Below are positions 51,826 through 62,009 of a DNA stretch of 64,000 nucleotides, one piece after another. Below the pieces are notes generated by a model, which did not search any database, was not told the origin of the DNA, and was given only the letters and a program-made list of their open reading frames with translations. Source of the DNA: Herbaspirillum sp. WKF16. Lineage in GTDB: Bacteria > Pseudomonadota > Gammaproteobacteria > Burkholderiales > Burkholderiaceae_D. The translations under genes were made by a program, and so were the position numbers. The stretch's first letter is position 1. The number at the start of each line of letters is the position of its first letter. Location of the stretch: positions 992,001 to 1,056,000 of the forward strand of contig NZ_CP118632.1 of the NCBI RefSeq assembly GCF_028993615.1, read 5' to 3'.

Positions 51826-54438
51826 TCAGTAGACGTCGCGGCGATAGCGGTTCTGTTCGATCAGGTCTTCCAGCGCCTGCTCGCCCAGCGCCTCGGTCAG
51901 CGCGGCCTCGACGCCGGCGGCCATGCCGTCGAGGCTGCCGCAGACATAGATCACGGCGCCGTCGGCGATCCAGCGGCGCAGTTCGTCTGCGGCTTCGCGC
52001 AGGCGATCCTGCACGTAGACGCGTTCGCTCTGGTCGCGCGAGAAGGCCAGGTCCAGGCGCGCCAGCTTGTCCTCGGCCAGCCATTGCTCCACTTCCTCCT
52101 GGTAGAGGAAATCATGGCGGCGGTTGCGTTCGCCGAACAGCAGCCAGTTGCGCGCATGACCGGCATTGACGCGCGCGCGCAGGTGGCCGCGCAGGCCGGC
52201 CATGCCGGAACCGTTGCCGATGAAGATGGCCGGCGTATCGCCCTCGGCCGGCGCGAAGTTGGCGTTCTCGACCAGGCGCACCTGCAGGGTCGCGCCGACC
52301 TCGGCGTATTCCGTCAGCCAGCCCGAGGCCAGGCCCAGGCCGTCCTCGTGGCGCGCCTGGCGCACCAGCAGGTGCAGCGCGCCGTCCTGCGGCACCGAGG
52401 CCACCGAGTAGCTGCGCGCGGCCAGCGGCTGCAGGCTGTCGGCCAGCGCCTGCGCATCGGCTGCGGCGTGCGTCGCCGGCAGCACGCTGCGCGCCAGCAG
52501 GTCTTGCAGGGTGGCGCGCGCGCCCTGGTGGTCGACCATGGCCGCGCCATCCAGGCGCAGGCGTTGCAGCAGCAGCGCGACGCGATCGGGTGCATGGCGC
52601 GGCAGCACCTCGGCCAGCGCGCCCGCTTGCCAGGCGGTGTCGTTGGCCGCGTGGCGCAGCTCGATATGGAAGATCGGCTCGCCCTGGCTGCCCGGGTTCA
52701 GCTGCAGCCGTTCGGACAACGACCAGGCTTGCCATTCCTGCTGCTGCGCGGCCGGCGCATCGGCTTGCGCCGCTGCGGCTACGGCGGCGGCATCGGCCAG
52801 GCCGTGCGAGGCCAGCATCGATTCCCACTTGCGCAGCGCGGCGCTCTCCATGCGGTTTACTTCCACCAGCGGGAACAGCGGCTTGGCGCCGCGGTTGCGC
52901 AGCCAGTGGTCGAGCGCGTGGCCGAAGCCGCAGAATTTCACGTAGCCGCGGTCGCCCAGCGCCAGCAGCGCGTATTCCACATGCGCCAGCGATTCGCCCG
53001 AGGCCGCGCGCATGCGGCGTTCGAAGGCGCGCGCGCTGTCGGGCGCATCGCCCTCGCCGAAGGTGCTGGCGACGAACAGGATGCGCGGATGGTGGCGCAG
53101 CTTTTCCGGGGTCATGCGCGAGAGCGACTGCAGCGTCACCTCGGCGCCCGACCGGCGCAGCAGCGCGGCGGTGTGCAGCGCCACGCGCTCGGCCTGGCCG
53201 GCCTGCGAGGCGTAGGCGACCAGGATAGGGCCGCGCGCGGCTGCCTGACCGGCGCTCGCCGCGGCCGGGGCAGCGCCGGCCAGCGCGGCGCGTTCCTCGC
53301 GCAGCGCGGCCTTCTTGCGGCGGCGGTCCAGGTACAGCATCCAGCCGGTGATGCCGAACAGCGGCATGAGCAGGCTGGCCAGCGCCATGACGATGCGGCC
53401 CGGCATGCCGAAGAAGGTGCCCATGTGCAGCGGGTAGATGGCGGCGATGGCCTTGCCGCCGAAGCTCTTGTCCTCGTACAGCTCAAGCTGTTTGACCTCG
53501 CCGGTCTGCGGCAGCACCACCATGCGGCTGCGCGCGCGTTCGTGCGGGGCGTTTTCGCCGAGGAAGAGGATCTGGATCGGCTGGCTGGATTTTTCCGGCA
53601 GGCGCATCTGCGCGTTCTCGAAATGCGGCACCCTGGCCTGGAAGGCGTTCCAGGCCAGCGTCAGCTCCAGCGGCGGGAGCGCCTCATCCTTCTCCTTGTC
53701 CTTGCGGGCGTGCTCACCGCCCGGCTTGCCTCCGGGCGCGCGTTGCGCCTGCTGCGGCCGGCCTTCGCCGGCCAGCGTGTTGAGGCCTTGCTTGAACCAG
53801 TCCAGCGCCCAGTAGGTGCCGGTGATCGAGAAGATCACGTAAGTCACCAGCAGCCAGGTGCCGATGATGGAGTGCAGGTTCCACAGGAAGGAGCGGCCGC
53901 GCAATTGGAAGTCCAGCCGGAACCAGGCGCGCAGCGACAGCGGCCGGCGCGGCCAGCGCAGGTAGAGGCCGGAGAGCGCCAGCGTCAGCAGCGCCAGGCC
54001 CAGCGTGCCGAGCGCGATCTTGCCGATCTCGGTGGGCAGCAGCAGCCAGCGGTGGAAGCGCTCGGTGATTTCGAAGAACTCCATGCCGGTCGGCGGCGGC
54101 AGCACCGCGCCGGTGTAGGGATCGACGTAGCGCGTCTCGCCGCGACGCACGCCCGGCGGCGGCGCGAAGATCACGCGCGCCGAGGCGCCCGGCAGCGGCG
54201 TGATCGACATCGAGGTGACGCGGCGTTGCGGCTCGGCGCTGCGGATTTTCTCCAGCAGCTGCTGCGGCGTGAGCGGCGCCTGCTCGCGCACCGCCACATG
54301 CATCACGCCCGGGCTCAGGGCGTCCATGATCTCCTCGCGGAAGGCGAGCAGGGCGCCGGCCACGCCGATGGTCATCAGGATGGTCCCGGCGGTGATGCCG
54401 ATGAACCAGTGGATTTGGAACCAGATCTTCTTGAACAT
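51826..54438 (-). CDS. PepSY-domain membrane protein fused to a CysJ-like flavoreductase
   Basis: An 870-residue fusion. Residues 1-375 are a PepSY-TM module with four hydrophobic segments (about 11-33, 143-162, 192-212, 348-370) and conserved histidines (10, 129, 189) that may bind haem or metal. A flavodoxin domain follows (about 404-545; ILVAYASQAGQAE, ASTFGEGDAPD), then FAD-binding (RSYSVAS near 670) and NADPH-binding parts (FIGNGSGMAG near 740; YVCGSLDGMAAGV near 835), as in sulfite reductase alpha subunit. Such proteins pass electrons from NADPH across the inner membrane, probably to ferric siderophores. The start at 54438 fits the family. A Fur box upstream supports an iron role. Confidence 0.87.
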   Translation of the reverse strand: MFKKIWFQIHWFIGITAGTILMTIGVAGALLAFREEIMDALSPGVMHVAVREQAPLTPQQLLEKIRSAEPQRRVTSMSITPLPGASARVIFAPPPGVRRGETRYVDPYTGAVLPPPTGMEFFEITERFHRWLLLPTEIGKIALGTLGLALLTLALSGLYLRWPRRPLSLRAWFRLDFQLRGRSFLWNLHSIIGTWLLVTYVIFSITGTYWALDWFKQGLNTLAGEGRPQQAQRAPGGKPGGEHARKDKEKDEALPPLELTLAWNAFQARVPHFENAQMRLPEKSSQPIQILFLGENAPHERARSRMVVLPQTGEVKQLELYEDKSFGGKAIAAIYPLHMGTFFGMPGRIVMALASLLMPLFGITGWMLYLDRRRKKAALREERAALAGAAPAAASAGQAAARGPILVAYASQAGQAERVALHTAALLRRSGAEVTLQSLSRMTPEKLRHHPRILFVASTFGEGDAPDSARAFERRMRAASGESLAHVEYALLALGDRGYVKFCGFGHALDHWLRNRGAKPLFPLVEVNRMESAALRKWESMLASHGLADAAAVAAAAQADAPAAQQQEWQAWSLSERLQLNPGSQGEPIFHIELRHAANDTAWQAGALAEVLPRHAPDRVALLLQRLRLDGAAMVDHQGARATLQDLLARSVLPATHAAADAQALADSLQPLAARSYSVASVPQDGALHLLVRQARHEDGLGLASGWLTEYAEVGATLQVRLVENANFAPAEGDTPAIFIGNGSGMAGLRGHLRARVNAGHARNWLLFGERNRRHDFLYQEEVEQWLAEDKLARLDLAFSRDQSERVYVQDRLREAADELRRWIADGAVIYVCGSLDGMAAGVEAALTEALGEQALEDLIEQNRYRRDVY

Positions 54439-54550
54439 GCTGTGCGCTGCGTGGATGCGCGCGGCCGTGCCGCGTCTTGTTGTTGGCGATGGGGCGGGAA
54501 GCCCGGCGCGCCCTTGCAGCTGGGCAATGGGCGGCCGAAGGCAACCCGCC

Positions 54551-54583
54551 ATTATAGATCAGCAGTAAATGATAATGATTGGC
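54551..54583 (-). promoter_or_regulatory. Fur box and promoter of the PepSY-flavoreductase gene
   Basis: The 19 bases at 54565-54583 match the E. coli Fur box at 14 of 19 positions (core AAATGATAATGATT). On the minus strand a perfect TATAAT (54551-54556 on the plus strand read as ATTATA) lies just downstream, so the Fur site covers the -35 side of the promoter. This predicts repression in iron-replete cells. Confidence 0.75.
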
Positions 54584-54662
54584 GTTTGGATTTATTTGCG
54601 CCGCCGGGGCCGGCGGCGCGTGGCGCAATTGCATCGATGTTGCCGCCGATGCAATCTTTTGC

Positions 54663-55496
54663 TCAGTCCAGGATCATCTTCAGCATGGCGCGGGTCAAGG
54701 CGCTGCCGGCATCGGCGGCGGCATCGATGATGCCCAGGTGGTGCGCGTGCGGCACGGTATCGACCGCGACGTCATGGCCGGACTGGCGCAGGCCGGCGGC
54801 ATAGGTGTCGCGCTGGCGATGGAACTCGTCGGATTCGAGCGCGCCGGTCACCAGCAGGGCGCGCGCATGGTCCGGCAGGGGCAGGCGCAGCGGGCTGGCC
54901 TGGGCGGCGTCGCCCGGGGACAGGTGCAGCGCTTCGTTGAGGTAGGACAGCCGGATCGGCTCCAGGTCGTACAGGCCGCTGATGCCGCACACCCCGCGCA
55001 CCGGCACCGCCCCCAGCGCGGCCACCAGCGCGGCCAGGTGGCCGCCGGCCGAATGTCCCATCAGCCAGATCGCGGCGGGATCGAAGCCCAGCGCGCCGGC
55101 CTTGGCATGCAGCTGGCGCAGCGCGCGGCCGCAGTCGGCGGCGATGTCGCCCAGCTTCACCAGCGGCGCCAGGCGGTAGTTGATCAGCGCCACGTTGATG
55201 CCGGCCGCCAGGTAGGGCGCGGCGAGATGGCTGAACTGGCTCTTGTCCAGCGAGCGCCAGTAGCCGCCGTGGATGAACACCAGCAGGGGACGGCCGTTGT
55301 TGTCGGCCGGAAAGAAATCGAAGGCCTGCAATTCGTCCTCGCCGTAGGGCACGTCCGCCAGGTGCGGATGGGCCTCGCGCGCAGCCTGCGCCTGGCGCGC
55401 GAAACGGTCGAAGTAATCCTGGAAGTCGGGGATGGCGGCGCGGGCGTTGTATTGCCGGTCCAGCTCTTCACGGGTGTAGTCGCGGTAGATCTTCAT
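54663..55496 (-). CDS. Alpha/beta hydrolase, arylformamidase-like
   Basis: A 277-residue hydrolase with the HGGYW oxyanion motif (residues 76-80) and nucleophile Ser149 in GHSAGG; a later His lies in VPHAHHLGI. This HGGxW form is shared by kynurenine formamidases and carboxylesterases. A tyrosine/aromatic degradation cluster lies a few kilobases away, but no kyn genes are present, so I leave the substrate open. AAGGAAA stands 5 bases before the ATG. It is 34 bases after the LysR gene on the same strand and may share its transcript. Confidence 0.82.
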   Translation of the reverse strand: MKIYRDYTREELDRQYNARAAIPDFQDYFDRFARQAQAAREAHPHLADVPYGEDELQAFDFFPADNNGRPLLVFIHGGYWRSLDKSQFSHLAAPYLAAGINVALINYRLAPLVKLGDIAADCGRALRQLHAKAGALGFDPAAIWLMGHSAGGHLAALVAALGAVPVRGVCGISGLYDLEPIRLSYLNEALHLSPGDAAQASPLRLPLPDHARALLVTGALESDEFHRQRDTYAAGLRQSGHDVAVDTVPHAHHLGIIDAAADAGSALTRAMLKMILD

Positions 55497-55530
55497 GCCG
55501 TTTCCTTTTGCATTGTTCGTGTGGTCCGGT

Positions 55531-56439
55531 TCACTCGGCGAAATGTTCCGAAATGAATCCCCGCAGCCATTGGTTGCCTTCGTCCTGATTGTAACGGCGA
55601 TGCCAGAAAATATTGGTCTGCAGCGAAGGCAGGCGCAGCGGCGGCTTGACATAGCGCAGGCCGAACGGCGCCGCGGCGCTTTCGGCCAGCTTGCGCGGCA
55701 CCGTCACCACCAGCCCGGTGCTGCTGACGATATACGGCACCGCGGTGAAATGCGGCACGCGAAAGCGCACGCGGGGCAGCACGCCGGCTTTCTCCAGGTT
55801 CTGGTTGATGCGATCGTAAGGGCTTTCCAGCGAGGACACCAGCAGATGTTCGGCCGCCAGGAATTCCTTGAGCGTGATGTCTCCCTTGCGGTCCAGCGCA
55901 TGGCCCGCGCGGAACATGCTGACGTAGTTCTGGCGGAACAGGCGGCGCTGGTAGAGCGCGCCCGAGACGTTGTCGAAGGCGCCGATGGCCAGGTCCACCC
56001 GGCCCGATTCCATCTCGCTCTTCAAATCGATGGCGCCGGCGCGCACGGTGCTGATGCGCACGCCCGGCGCCAGGCGACCGCAGGTTTCGATCAGCGCCGG
56101 CATGAAATAGACCTCGCCGACGTCGGTCATGGCGATGGTGAAATGGCGCTGGCTGGCGTGCGGAGAGAAGCCGTCCTGCAGGTTCAGCGCGCGCGACACC
56201 TGCTGCAGCGCGGCGGCCACCGGTTCGGCCAGCTGCTCGGCGAAGGGCGTGGGTTGCATGCCCTGGGCGGTGCGCACGAACAGTTCGTCGCCGAAGCTGC
56301 GCCGCAGCCGCGCCAGCGCGTTGCTCACCGCCGGCTGCGAGAGGCCGAGCCGGCGCGCCACGGACGAGATCTGGCGTTCCTGGAAGACTTCCTGGAACAC
56401 CACCAGCAGGTTGAGGTCGAGGTCGCGCGGTTCGATCAT
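55531..56439 (-). CDS. LysR-family regulator, NodD/NahR-like
   Basis: A 302-residue LysR protein beginning DLNLLVVFQEVFQERQISSVARRLGLSQPAVSNALARLR, a form (positions 7-45) typical of the NodD/NahR/PcaQ group whose members sense aromatic compounds. It is divergent from the aromatic-acid carrier and the homogentisate operon, so it is the likely regulator of that set. A TTCATGAA palindrome (56464-56471) and an AT-rich stretch lie in the 214-base divergent gap. Confidence 0.84.
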   Translation of the reverse strand: MIEPRDLDLNLLVVFQEVFQERQISSVARRLGLSQPAVSNALARLRRSFGDELFVRTAQGMQPTPFAEQLAEPVAAALQQVSRALNLQDGFSPHASQRHFTIAMTDVGEVYFMPALIETCGRLAPGVRISTVRAGAIDLKSEMESGRVDLAIGAFDNVSGALYQRRLFRQNYVSMFRAGHALDRKGDITLKEFLAAEHLLVSSLESPYDRINQNLEKAGVLPRVRFRVPHFTAVPYIVSSTGLVVTVPRKLAESAAAPFGLRYVKPPLRLPSLQTNIFWHRRYNQDEGNQWLRGFISEHFAE

Positions 56440-56653
56440 GGTCGCAATGTCATTCCTGCAATATTCATGAAATCAATGGGCTTCATTCCGGCATTTATAT
56501 CGTAAAAGAAAGTCGATTGCACTAGAGTGTCAACGCAATAAGAACAATCAACGACCGACCGCCGGCAATTCCTGCGATTGTTACCGCGGCGCCAGCCAAT
56601 CGGCGCGGGGCGAAGGCGGCGGATCCAACGACAAGCAAGAGGAGCGAGACAAC

Positions 56654-57982
56654 ATGAGCATCCACGCGAGCGCCGCCGCGTCCACGATCAACGTCGACCA
56701 GGTGGTGCAACAGGGCAAGTTCGGCAGGTTCCAGCTCGGCTTGCTGCTGCTGTGCGGCCTGTGCCTGATCATCGACGGCTTCGACGTCCAGGCCATGGGC
56801 TATGTGGCGCCGGCCATCATCGGCGACTGGGGCATCGACAAGGCCAGCCTGGGGCCGGTGTTCGGCGCCGGCCTGTTCGGCATGCTGCTGGGCTCGCTGG
56901 CGCTCACGCCGGTTGGGGACCGCTATGGCCGCCGTCCGGTGCTGATCGCCTCCACCCTGTTCTTCGCCGTGTGCATGCTGGTCACGCCGCTGGTGAGTTC
57001 GCTCGACCAGTTGCTGGCGCTGCGTTTCGTCACCGGCTTCGGCCTGGGCAGCATCATGCCCAACGCGATGGCGCTGGTGGGCGAGTTCAGTCCCTCCTCG
57101 TCGCGCGTGACGCGGATGATGCTGGTGTCCTGCGGCTTTACCGTAGGCGCCGCCGCCGGCGGATTCGTCAGCGCCGCGCTGATCCCGGCCTACGGATGGC
57201 ATGCGGTATTCTGGGTCGGCGGCGCGGTGCCGCTGCTGCTGGGCGTGGCGATGCTGATCTGGCTGCCGGAGTCGATCCAGTTCCTGGTGCTGCGCCGCCG
57301 TCCGCCCGAGCAGGCGGTGCGCTGGCTGAAGAAGCTCGACCCGGCGCTGGCCGTCGACGCCGCCACCCGCATCGAGGTCAACGAAGCCAAGGCCGACGGC
57401 ATGCCGGTGGCCGAGCTGTTCCGCCAGGGACGCGGCGGCATTACGCTGTTGCTGTGGCTGATCAGTTTCATGAACCTGATCAACCTCTATTTCCTCTCCA
57501 ACTGGTTGCCAACGCTGATCCGCGACGCCGGCTATTCGACCAGCATGGCGGTGCTGATCGGCACCTCGCTGCAGGTCGGCGGCGTGGTCGGCACCTTGAC
57601 GCTGGGCCGCTTCATCAACCGCTACGGCTTCACCAGGGTGCTGGGCAGCTGTTTCGTGATCGCCTGCGTGGCCATCGCGCTGATCGGCAAGGTTGCGGCG
57701 GTGCCGGCCTTCCTGTTCATCGCAGTGGTGGCGGCGGGCTTTTGCATCGTCGGCGGCCAGCCGGCGGTGAACGCGCTGGCCGGCACCTACTACCCGACCT
57801 CGCTGCGCTCGACCGGCATCGGCTGGGCGCTGGGTATCGGGCGCATCGGTTCGGTGCTCGGGCCGGTGATCGGCGGCCAGCTGATCGCCATGCAGTGGAG
57901 CAATGCCTCGTTGTTCGTGGCGGCCGCCGTGCCGGCACTGATTTCGGCGCTGACCATCGCGCGCCTGCATCGCGCGCAGTGA
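56654..57982 (+). CDS. MFS transporter, aromatic acid:H+ symporter family
   Basis: A 442-residue carrier with 12 hydrophobic segments. Marks of the AAHS family (PcaK/BenK) are the DGFDVQ stretch in the first segment and [11 protein letters not shown] in the loop after segment 2, with a second copy-like GRFINRYGF in the loop after segment 8. It imports an aromatic acid with protons. Lying 25 bases before hmgA, it most likely brings in homogentisate, a hydroxyphenylacetate or a related acid. GAGCGAG precedes the ATG. Confidence 0.87.
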   Translation: MSIHASAAASTINVDQVVQQGKFGRFQLGLLLLCGLCLIIDGFDVQAMGYVAPAIIGDWGIDKASLGPVFGAGLFGMLLGSLALTPVGDRYGRRPVLIASTLFFAVCMLVTPLVSSLDQLLALRFVTGFGLGSIMPNAMALVGEFSPSSSRVTRMMLVSCGFTVGAAAGGFVSAALIPAYGWHAVFWVGGAVPLLLGVAMLIWLPESIQFLVLRRRPPEQAVRWLKKLDPALAVDAATRIEVNEAKADGMPVAELFRQGRGGITLLLWLISFMNLINLYFLSNWLPTLIRDAGYSTSMAVLIGTSLQVGGVVGTLTLGRFINRYGFTRVLGSCFVIACVAIALIGKVAAVPAFLFIAVVAAGFCIVGGQPAVNALAGTYYPTSLRSTGIGWALGIGRIGSVLGPVIGGQLIAMQWSNASLFVAAAVPALISALTIARLHRAQ

Positions 57983-58007
57983 GTCCATCTCATCAAGGAG
58001 CAAACGC

Positions 58008-59345
58008 ATGAACGCCATTGCAGGATCCCGCCTCAAGCAGGAGGCCTCGGCCAGGGGCTACCAGTCAGGCTTCGGCAACGAGTTCGCCACCGAGGCGCTG
58101 CCCGGCGCCTTGCCGGCGCACCGCAACTCGCCGCAGCAGGCGCCCTACGGGCTGTACGCCGAGCAGGTGTCGGGCACCGCCTTCACCGCGCCGCGCGGGC
58201 ACAACCGCCGCTCCTGGCTGTACCGCATCCGGCCGGCGGCGGTGCACCATCCGTTCGAGCGCATCGACGCCGGCAAGCTGCTGAGCCACTTCGATGCGGC
58301 GCCGACGCCGCCCAACCAGTTGCGCTGGGATCCGCAGCCCATGCCCGAGGCGCCCACCGATTTCATCGACGGCCTGGTCACCATGGCCGGCAATGGCTCG
58401 CCGGAAACGCAGACCGGCTGCGCCATCCATCTCTACGCGGCCAACCGCCCGATGACGGAGCGCTTCTTCTACTCGGCCGACGGCGAGCTGCTGATCGTGC
58501 CGCAGGCGGGGCGGCTGCAGCTGCTCACCGAGATGGGCGCGCTCGACATCGAGCCGCTGGAGATCGCCGTGATCCCGCGCGGCGTGCGTTTCCAGGTGCG
58601 CCTGCCGGATGGCGAAGCGCGCGGTTACGTGTGCGAGAACTTCGGCGCGCTGCTGCGCCTGCCGGACCTGGGGCCCCTGGGCTCGAACGGCCTGGCCAAT
58701 CCGCGCGACTTCCTCACCCCCCACGCCTGGTACGAGGACCGCGAGGGCGACTTCCGACTGGTCGCCAAGTTCGGCGGCCATCTGTGGCAAGCCAGGATCG
58801 GCCATTCGCCGCTGGACGTGGTGGCCTGGCACGGCAACTACGCGCCCTACAAATATGACCTGCGCCACTTCAACACCATCGGCTCGATCAGCTACGACCA
58901 TCCCGATCCGTCGATCTTCCTGGTATTGCAGTCGCAGAGCGATACGCCGGGCGTGGACACCGTGGATTTCGTGATCTTCCCGCCGCGCTGGCTGGCCGCC
59001 GAGGATACCTTCCGTCCGCCCTGGTTCCACCGCAACGTGGCCAGCGAATACATGGGCCTGATCACCGGCGCCTACGACGCCAAGGAGGGCGGCGGCTTCG
59101 TGCCGGGCGGCGGCAGCCTGCACAATTGCATGAGCGGCCACGGGCCGGACGCGGCGACCTTCGAGAAGGCCAGCCGCATCGACACCAGCAAGCCGAACAA
59201 GGTCGACCACACCATGGCCTTCATGATCGAGACCCGCAACATCATTCGTCCCACGCGCCACGCGCTGGAGTCGCCGACGCTGCAGCGCGACTACCAGGCG
59301 TGCTGGCTGGGCATCCAAAAGAACTTCAATCCGGAGCGAGCATGA
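58008..59345 (+). CDS. hmgA: Homogentisate 1,2-dioxygenase
   Basis: A 445-residue enzyme. Iron ligands by comparison with the human enzyme are His341 (WFHRN), Glu347 (ASEYMGL) and His378 (SGHGPD). The N-terminal [19 protein letters not shown] is diagnostic. It opens the ring of homogentisate to maleylacetoacetate using O2. The stop overlaps the fahA start (ATGA), and AAGGAG precedes its own ATG. Confidence 0.95.
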   Translation: MNAIAGSRLKQEASARGYQSGFGNEFATEALPGALPAHRNSPQQAPYGLYAEQVSGTAFTAPRGHNRRSWLYRIRPAAVHHPFERIDAGKLLSHFDAAPTPPNQLRWDPQPMPEAPTDFIDGLVTMAGNGSPETQTGCAIHLYAANRPMTERFFYSADGELLIVPQAGRLQLLTEMGALDIEPLEIAVIPRGVRFQVRLPDGEARGYVCENFGALLRLPDLGPLGSNGLANPRDFLTPHAWYEDREGDFRLVAKFGGHLWQARIGHSPLDVVAWHGNYAPYKYDLRHFNTIGSISYDHPDPSIFLVLQSQSDTPGVDTVDFVIFPPRWLAAEDTFRPPWFHRNVASEYMGLITGAYDAKEGGGFVPGGGSLHNCMSGHGPDAATFEKASRIDTSKPNKVDHTMAFMIETRNIIRPTRHALESPTLQRDYQACWLGIQKNFNPERA

Positions 59346-60691
59346 GCCTGCCAAGCGTCAAACTGAACGAAACCCACGATCCCGAGCTGCGCAGCTGGGT
59401 GGCCAGCGCCAACGCCGAGGGGTGCCCGTTCCCGGTCCAGAACCTGCCCTACGGCATCTTCCGCCGGGCCGGCAGTGATGAGGCCTGGCGCGCCGGCGTG
59501 GCCATCGGCGACCGCATCCTCGACCTGCAGGCCGCGCAAGCCGCCGGCGCCTTCTCGGGCTTCGACGAGACGGCGCGCCAGGCCGTGCACGCCGCCGCGC
59601 AGGGCGCCACGCTCAACGCGCTGATGGCGCTGGACGCGCCGGCCTGGTCGGCGCTGCGCCTGGCGCTGTCGCGCGTGCTGCGCACCGGTTCGGCGCACCA
59701 GGCGGAGCTGGCGGCTTGCCTGGTGCCGCAGGCCGGCGTCGAACACGCCTTGCCGGCGGCCATCGGCGACTACACCGATTTCTATACATCGATCCATCAC
59801 GCTACCGCCGTGGGCAAGCTGTTTCGTCCCGACAATCCGCTGCTGCCCAACTACAAATGGGTGCCGATCGGTTATCACGGCAGGGCCTCGTCGATCGCCG
59901 TCTCCGGCCAGCAATTCCGCCGCCCGCTCGGCCAGACCCGCGCGCCGGACGCGCAGGCGCCGTCGCTCGGCCCTTGCCGGCGGCTGGACTACGAACTGGA
60001 AGTGGGCATCTTCATCGGCGGCGGCAACGCATTGGGCGAGTCGGTGGCGATGGCGCAGGCCGAGGACAAGGTGTTCGGCCTGTGCCTGTTGAACGACTGG
60101 TCCGCGCGCGACGTGCAGTCATGGGAATACCAGCCGCTGGGGCCGTTCCTCTCGAAGAGCTTCGCCTCCACCATCTCGCCATGGATCGTCACGCTGGAAG
60201 CGCTGGCGCCGTACCGCTGCGCCTGGACGCGCGCAGGGGGCGACCCGCAGCCGCTGCCCTATCTCGATTCAGCCACGCTGCGCGAGACCGGCGCCTTCGA
60301 CCTGCAGCTGGAAGTGCTGATCCAGACCAGCGCCATGCGCGAGGCGGGGCAGGCGCCGCAGCGCCTGTCGATGTCCAACTTCCGCGATTCCTACTGGAGC
60401 GTGTCGCAGCTGGTGGCGCACCACACCGTCAACGGCTGCAACCTGCGCCCCGGCGACTTCCTCGGCTCGGGCACGCAGTCCGGCCCCCGGCCCGACGAGG
60501 CCGGCTCGCTGCTGGAGCTGAGCGGCGGCGGCAAGCAGGCCGTGGTCTTGCCCAATGGGGAAAAACGCCTCTTCATCGAAGATGGCGATACCATCGTCAT
60601 GCGCGCGGCGGCGCGGCGCGACGGCCTGCCGCTGATCGGCTTCGGCGAAGCGGCCGGAACCGTGCTGCCGGCGCGCAGCCTGCCGCTATGA
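59342..60691 (+). CDS. fahA: Fumarylacetoacetase
   Basis: A 449-residue enzyme. The calcium ligand Asp146 and catalytic His153 (DFYTSIHHA) and Tyr178 (GYHGRAS) align with the mouse enzyme. It splits fumarylacetoacetate into fumarate and acetoacetate. The ATG at 59342 overlaps the hmgA stop; the open frame upstream of it is inside hmgA. maiA follows 40 bases later. Confidence 0.95.
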   Translation: MSLPSVKLNETHDPELRSWVASANAEGCPFPVQNLPYGIFRRAGSDEAWRAGVAIGDRILDLQAAQAAGAFSGFDETARQAVHAAAQGATLNALMALDAPAWSALRLALSRVLRTGSAHQAELAACLVPQAGVEHALPAAIGDYTDFYTSIHHATAVGKLFRPDNPLLPNYKWVPIGYHGRASSIAVSGQQFRRPLGQTRAPDAQAPSLGPCRRLDYELEVGIFIGGGNALGESVAMAQAEDKVFGLCLLNDWSARDVQSWEYQPLGPFLSKSFASTISPWIVTLEALAPYRCAWTRAGGDPQPLPYLDSATLRETGAFDLQLEVLIQTSAMREAGQAPQRLSMSNFRDSYWSVSQLVAHHTVNGCNLRPGDFLGSGTQSGPRPDEAGSLLELSGGGKQAVVLPNGEKRLFIEDGDTIVMRAAARRDGLPLIGFGEAAGTVLPARSLPL

Positions 60692-60731
60692 ACCGGGCAG
60701 GGCCGACCCACATTTCCGAGGAAGGAAGAGA

Positions 60732-61379
60732 ATGACAACCCTATACGGCTATTTCCGCAGTTCGGCCTCCTATCGCGTGCGCATCGCGCTGAACCTGAAA
60801 GGGCAGGCCTACGACACCGTCCCGGTGCACCTGTTGAACCAGGGCGGCGAGCAGTTCCAGCCGGCCTTCACCGAGCTCAACCCGCACTCGCTGGTGCCGG
60901 TGCTGGCGCACGAAGGCGTCCACCTGCGGCAGTCGCTGGCGGTGCTGGAATACCTGGAGGAACGCTTTCCGATGCCTTCGCTGCTGCCCGGCGACGCCAT
61001 GCAGCGCGCGCGCATCCGCGAGCTGTCGCTGGCCGTCGCCTGCGAGATCCATCCCCTGAACAACCTGCGCGTGCTGCGCTACCTCAAGCACCAGCTGGGC
61101 GTGGGCGAGGAGGCCAAGAACGCCTGGATCCACCACTGGATCAAGCTCGGCTTCAGCGCGCTCGAAAAGCAGCTGGCGGCGGACGCCGCGCGCGGCCATT
61201 TCTGCGTGGGCGACATACCGACCATGGCCGACTGCTGCCTGGTCCCGCAGATCTACAACGCGCGCCGCTTCGAGCTCGACATGGCGCCCTATCCCACGCT
61301 GCGCGCCATCGAGGATGCCTGTAACGCCTTGCCGGCCTTCCAGGCGGCGCATCCGGCGCAACAGCCCGACGCCGCCTGA
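60732..61379 (+). CDS. maiA: Maleylacetoacetate isomerase (zeta-class GST)
   Basis: A 215-residue glutathione transferase of the zeta class with the active-site signature SSASYRVRIAL at residues 10-20 and a typical LNPHSLVPVL block. It converts maleylacetoacetate to fumarylacetoacetate, the step between HmgA and FahA. GAGGAAGGA lies before the ATG. Its stop is 12 bases from that of the converging MaoC-like gene. Confidence 0.94.
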   Translation: MTTLYGYFRSSASYRVRIALNLKGQAYDTVPVHLLNQGGEQFQPAFTELNPHSLVPVLAHEGVHLRQSLAVLEYLEERFPMPSLLPGDAMQRARIRELSLAVACEIHPLNNLRVLRYLKHQLGVGEEAKNAWIHHWIKLGFSALEKQLAADAARGHFCVGDIPTMADCCLVPQIYNARRFELDMAPYPTLRAIEDACNALPAFQAAHPAQQPDAA

Positions 61380-61391
61380 GTCCCTGGCGGC

Positions 61392-61847
61392 TCAGGCCGC
61401 CGGGCGGCGCGGCACCAGCAGGTTGCCGGTCATGATCAGCACCGGCTCGTCGTGCTGGTTATAGGTGGTGACGCGGTGATTGAGGAACCCCTGCTGCGGC
61501 TTGGATTGCGAGAACTTCAGGCCCAGCACCTCGACCTCCAGCCGCAGCAGGTCGCCCGGCCGCGTCGGGCGCGGCCAGCGGAACTCATCGAAGCCGGCGC
61601 CGATCACGCCGCCGTGGATTGTCAGCGTGTCCACCAGCATGCGCATGGTCAGGCCGGCGGTGTGCCAGCCGCTGGCGGCCAGCCCGCGGAAGAACGACTG
61701 CTGCGCGGCGACCTCGTCCAGGTGGAAGGGCTGCGGGTCGAACTGCCCGGCGAATTGCTTGATGGCATCGGCCGTCACCTCCACTCCGCCGGGATGGCGG
61801 AAAACTTGACCGACCTCAAAATCTTCCAGGAACATCGGCTCTTTCAC
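61392..61847 (-). CDS. MaoC-like hotdog-fold dehydratase
   Basis: A 151-residue single-hotdog protein of the MaoC/R-hydratase group: FEVGQVFRHPGGVEVT near the start, then FAGQFDPQPFHLDEVAAQ with the Asp/His pair used by enoyl hydratases (about residues 36-41), and GWHTAGLTMRML. It probably hydrates or dehydrates an acyl-CoA; the substrate is unknown. I choose the GTG at 61847 (GGAG 5 bases before it); an ATG four codons later is possible. It is divergent from an HxlR regulator. Confidence 0.8.
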   Translation of the reverse strand: MKEPMFLEDFEVGQVFRHPGGVEVTADAIKQFAGQFDPQPFHLDEVAAQQSFFRGLAASGWHTAGLTMRMLVDTLTIHGGVIGAGFDEFRWPRPTRPGDLLRLEVEVLGLKFSQSKPQQGFLNHRVTTYNQHDEPVLIMTGNLLVPRRPAA

Positions 61848-61881
61848 GGCGTCTCCAGTTGTGATTGGTATATACTGCACA

Positions 61882-61899
61882 TATCATTGCAAAATGATA
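61882..61899. promoter_or_regulatory. Inverted repeat between the MaoC-like and HxlR genes
   Basis: Perfect 7-base arms TATCATT and AATGATA with a 4-base centre GCAA. It lies 35 bases upstream of the MaoC-like start and 111 bases upstream of the HxlR start. HxlR/MarR-type winged-helix dimers bind such short palindromes, so autoregulation and control of the MaoC-like gene are likely. Confidence 0.55.
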
Positions 61900-62009
61900 G
61901 TAACTTGGCGATGGTAACCGAAAGCCGGCCATCGGCCAACGCCGAGTATGGCAGCAAACAGGCCCGGCGGCGGGATATGAGGATGGGCCCGGATGGGCGA
62001 GGAGCGAAT

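Noticed and set aside
51631..54804. A 1057-codon open frame on the plus strand opposite the PepSY-flavoreductase gene
   Set aside because: It mirrors a well-supported gene, has low-complexity Arg/Ala/Gln-rich content and no recognisable domain; such frames are common opposite GC-rich genes.
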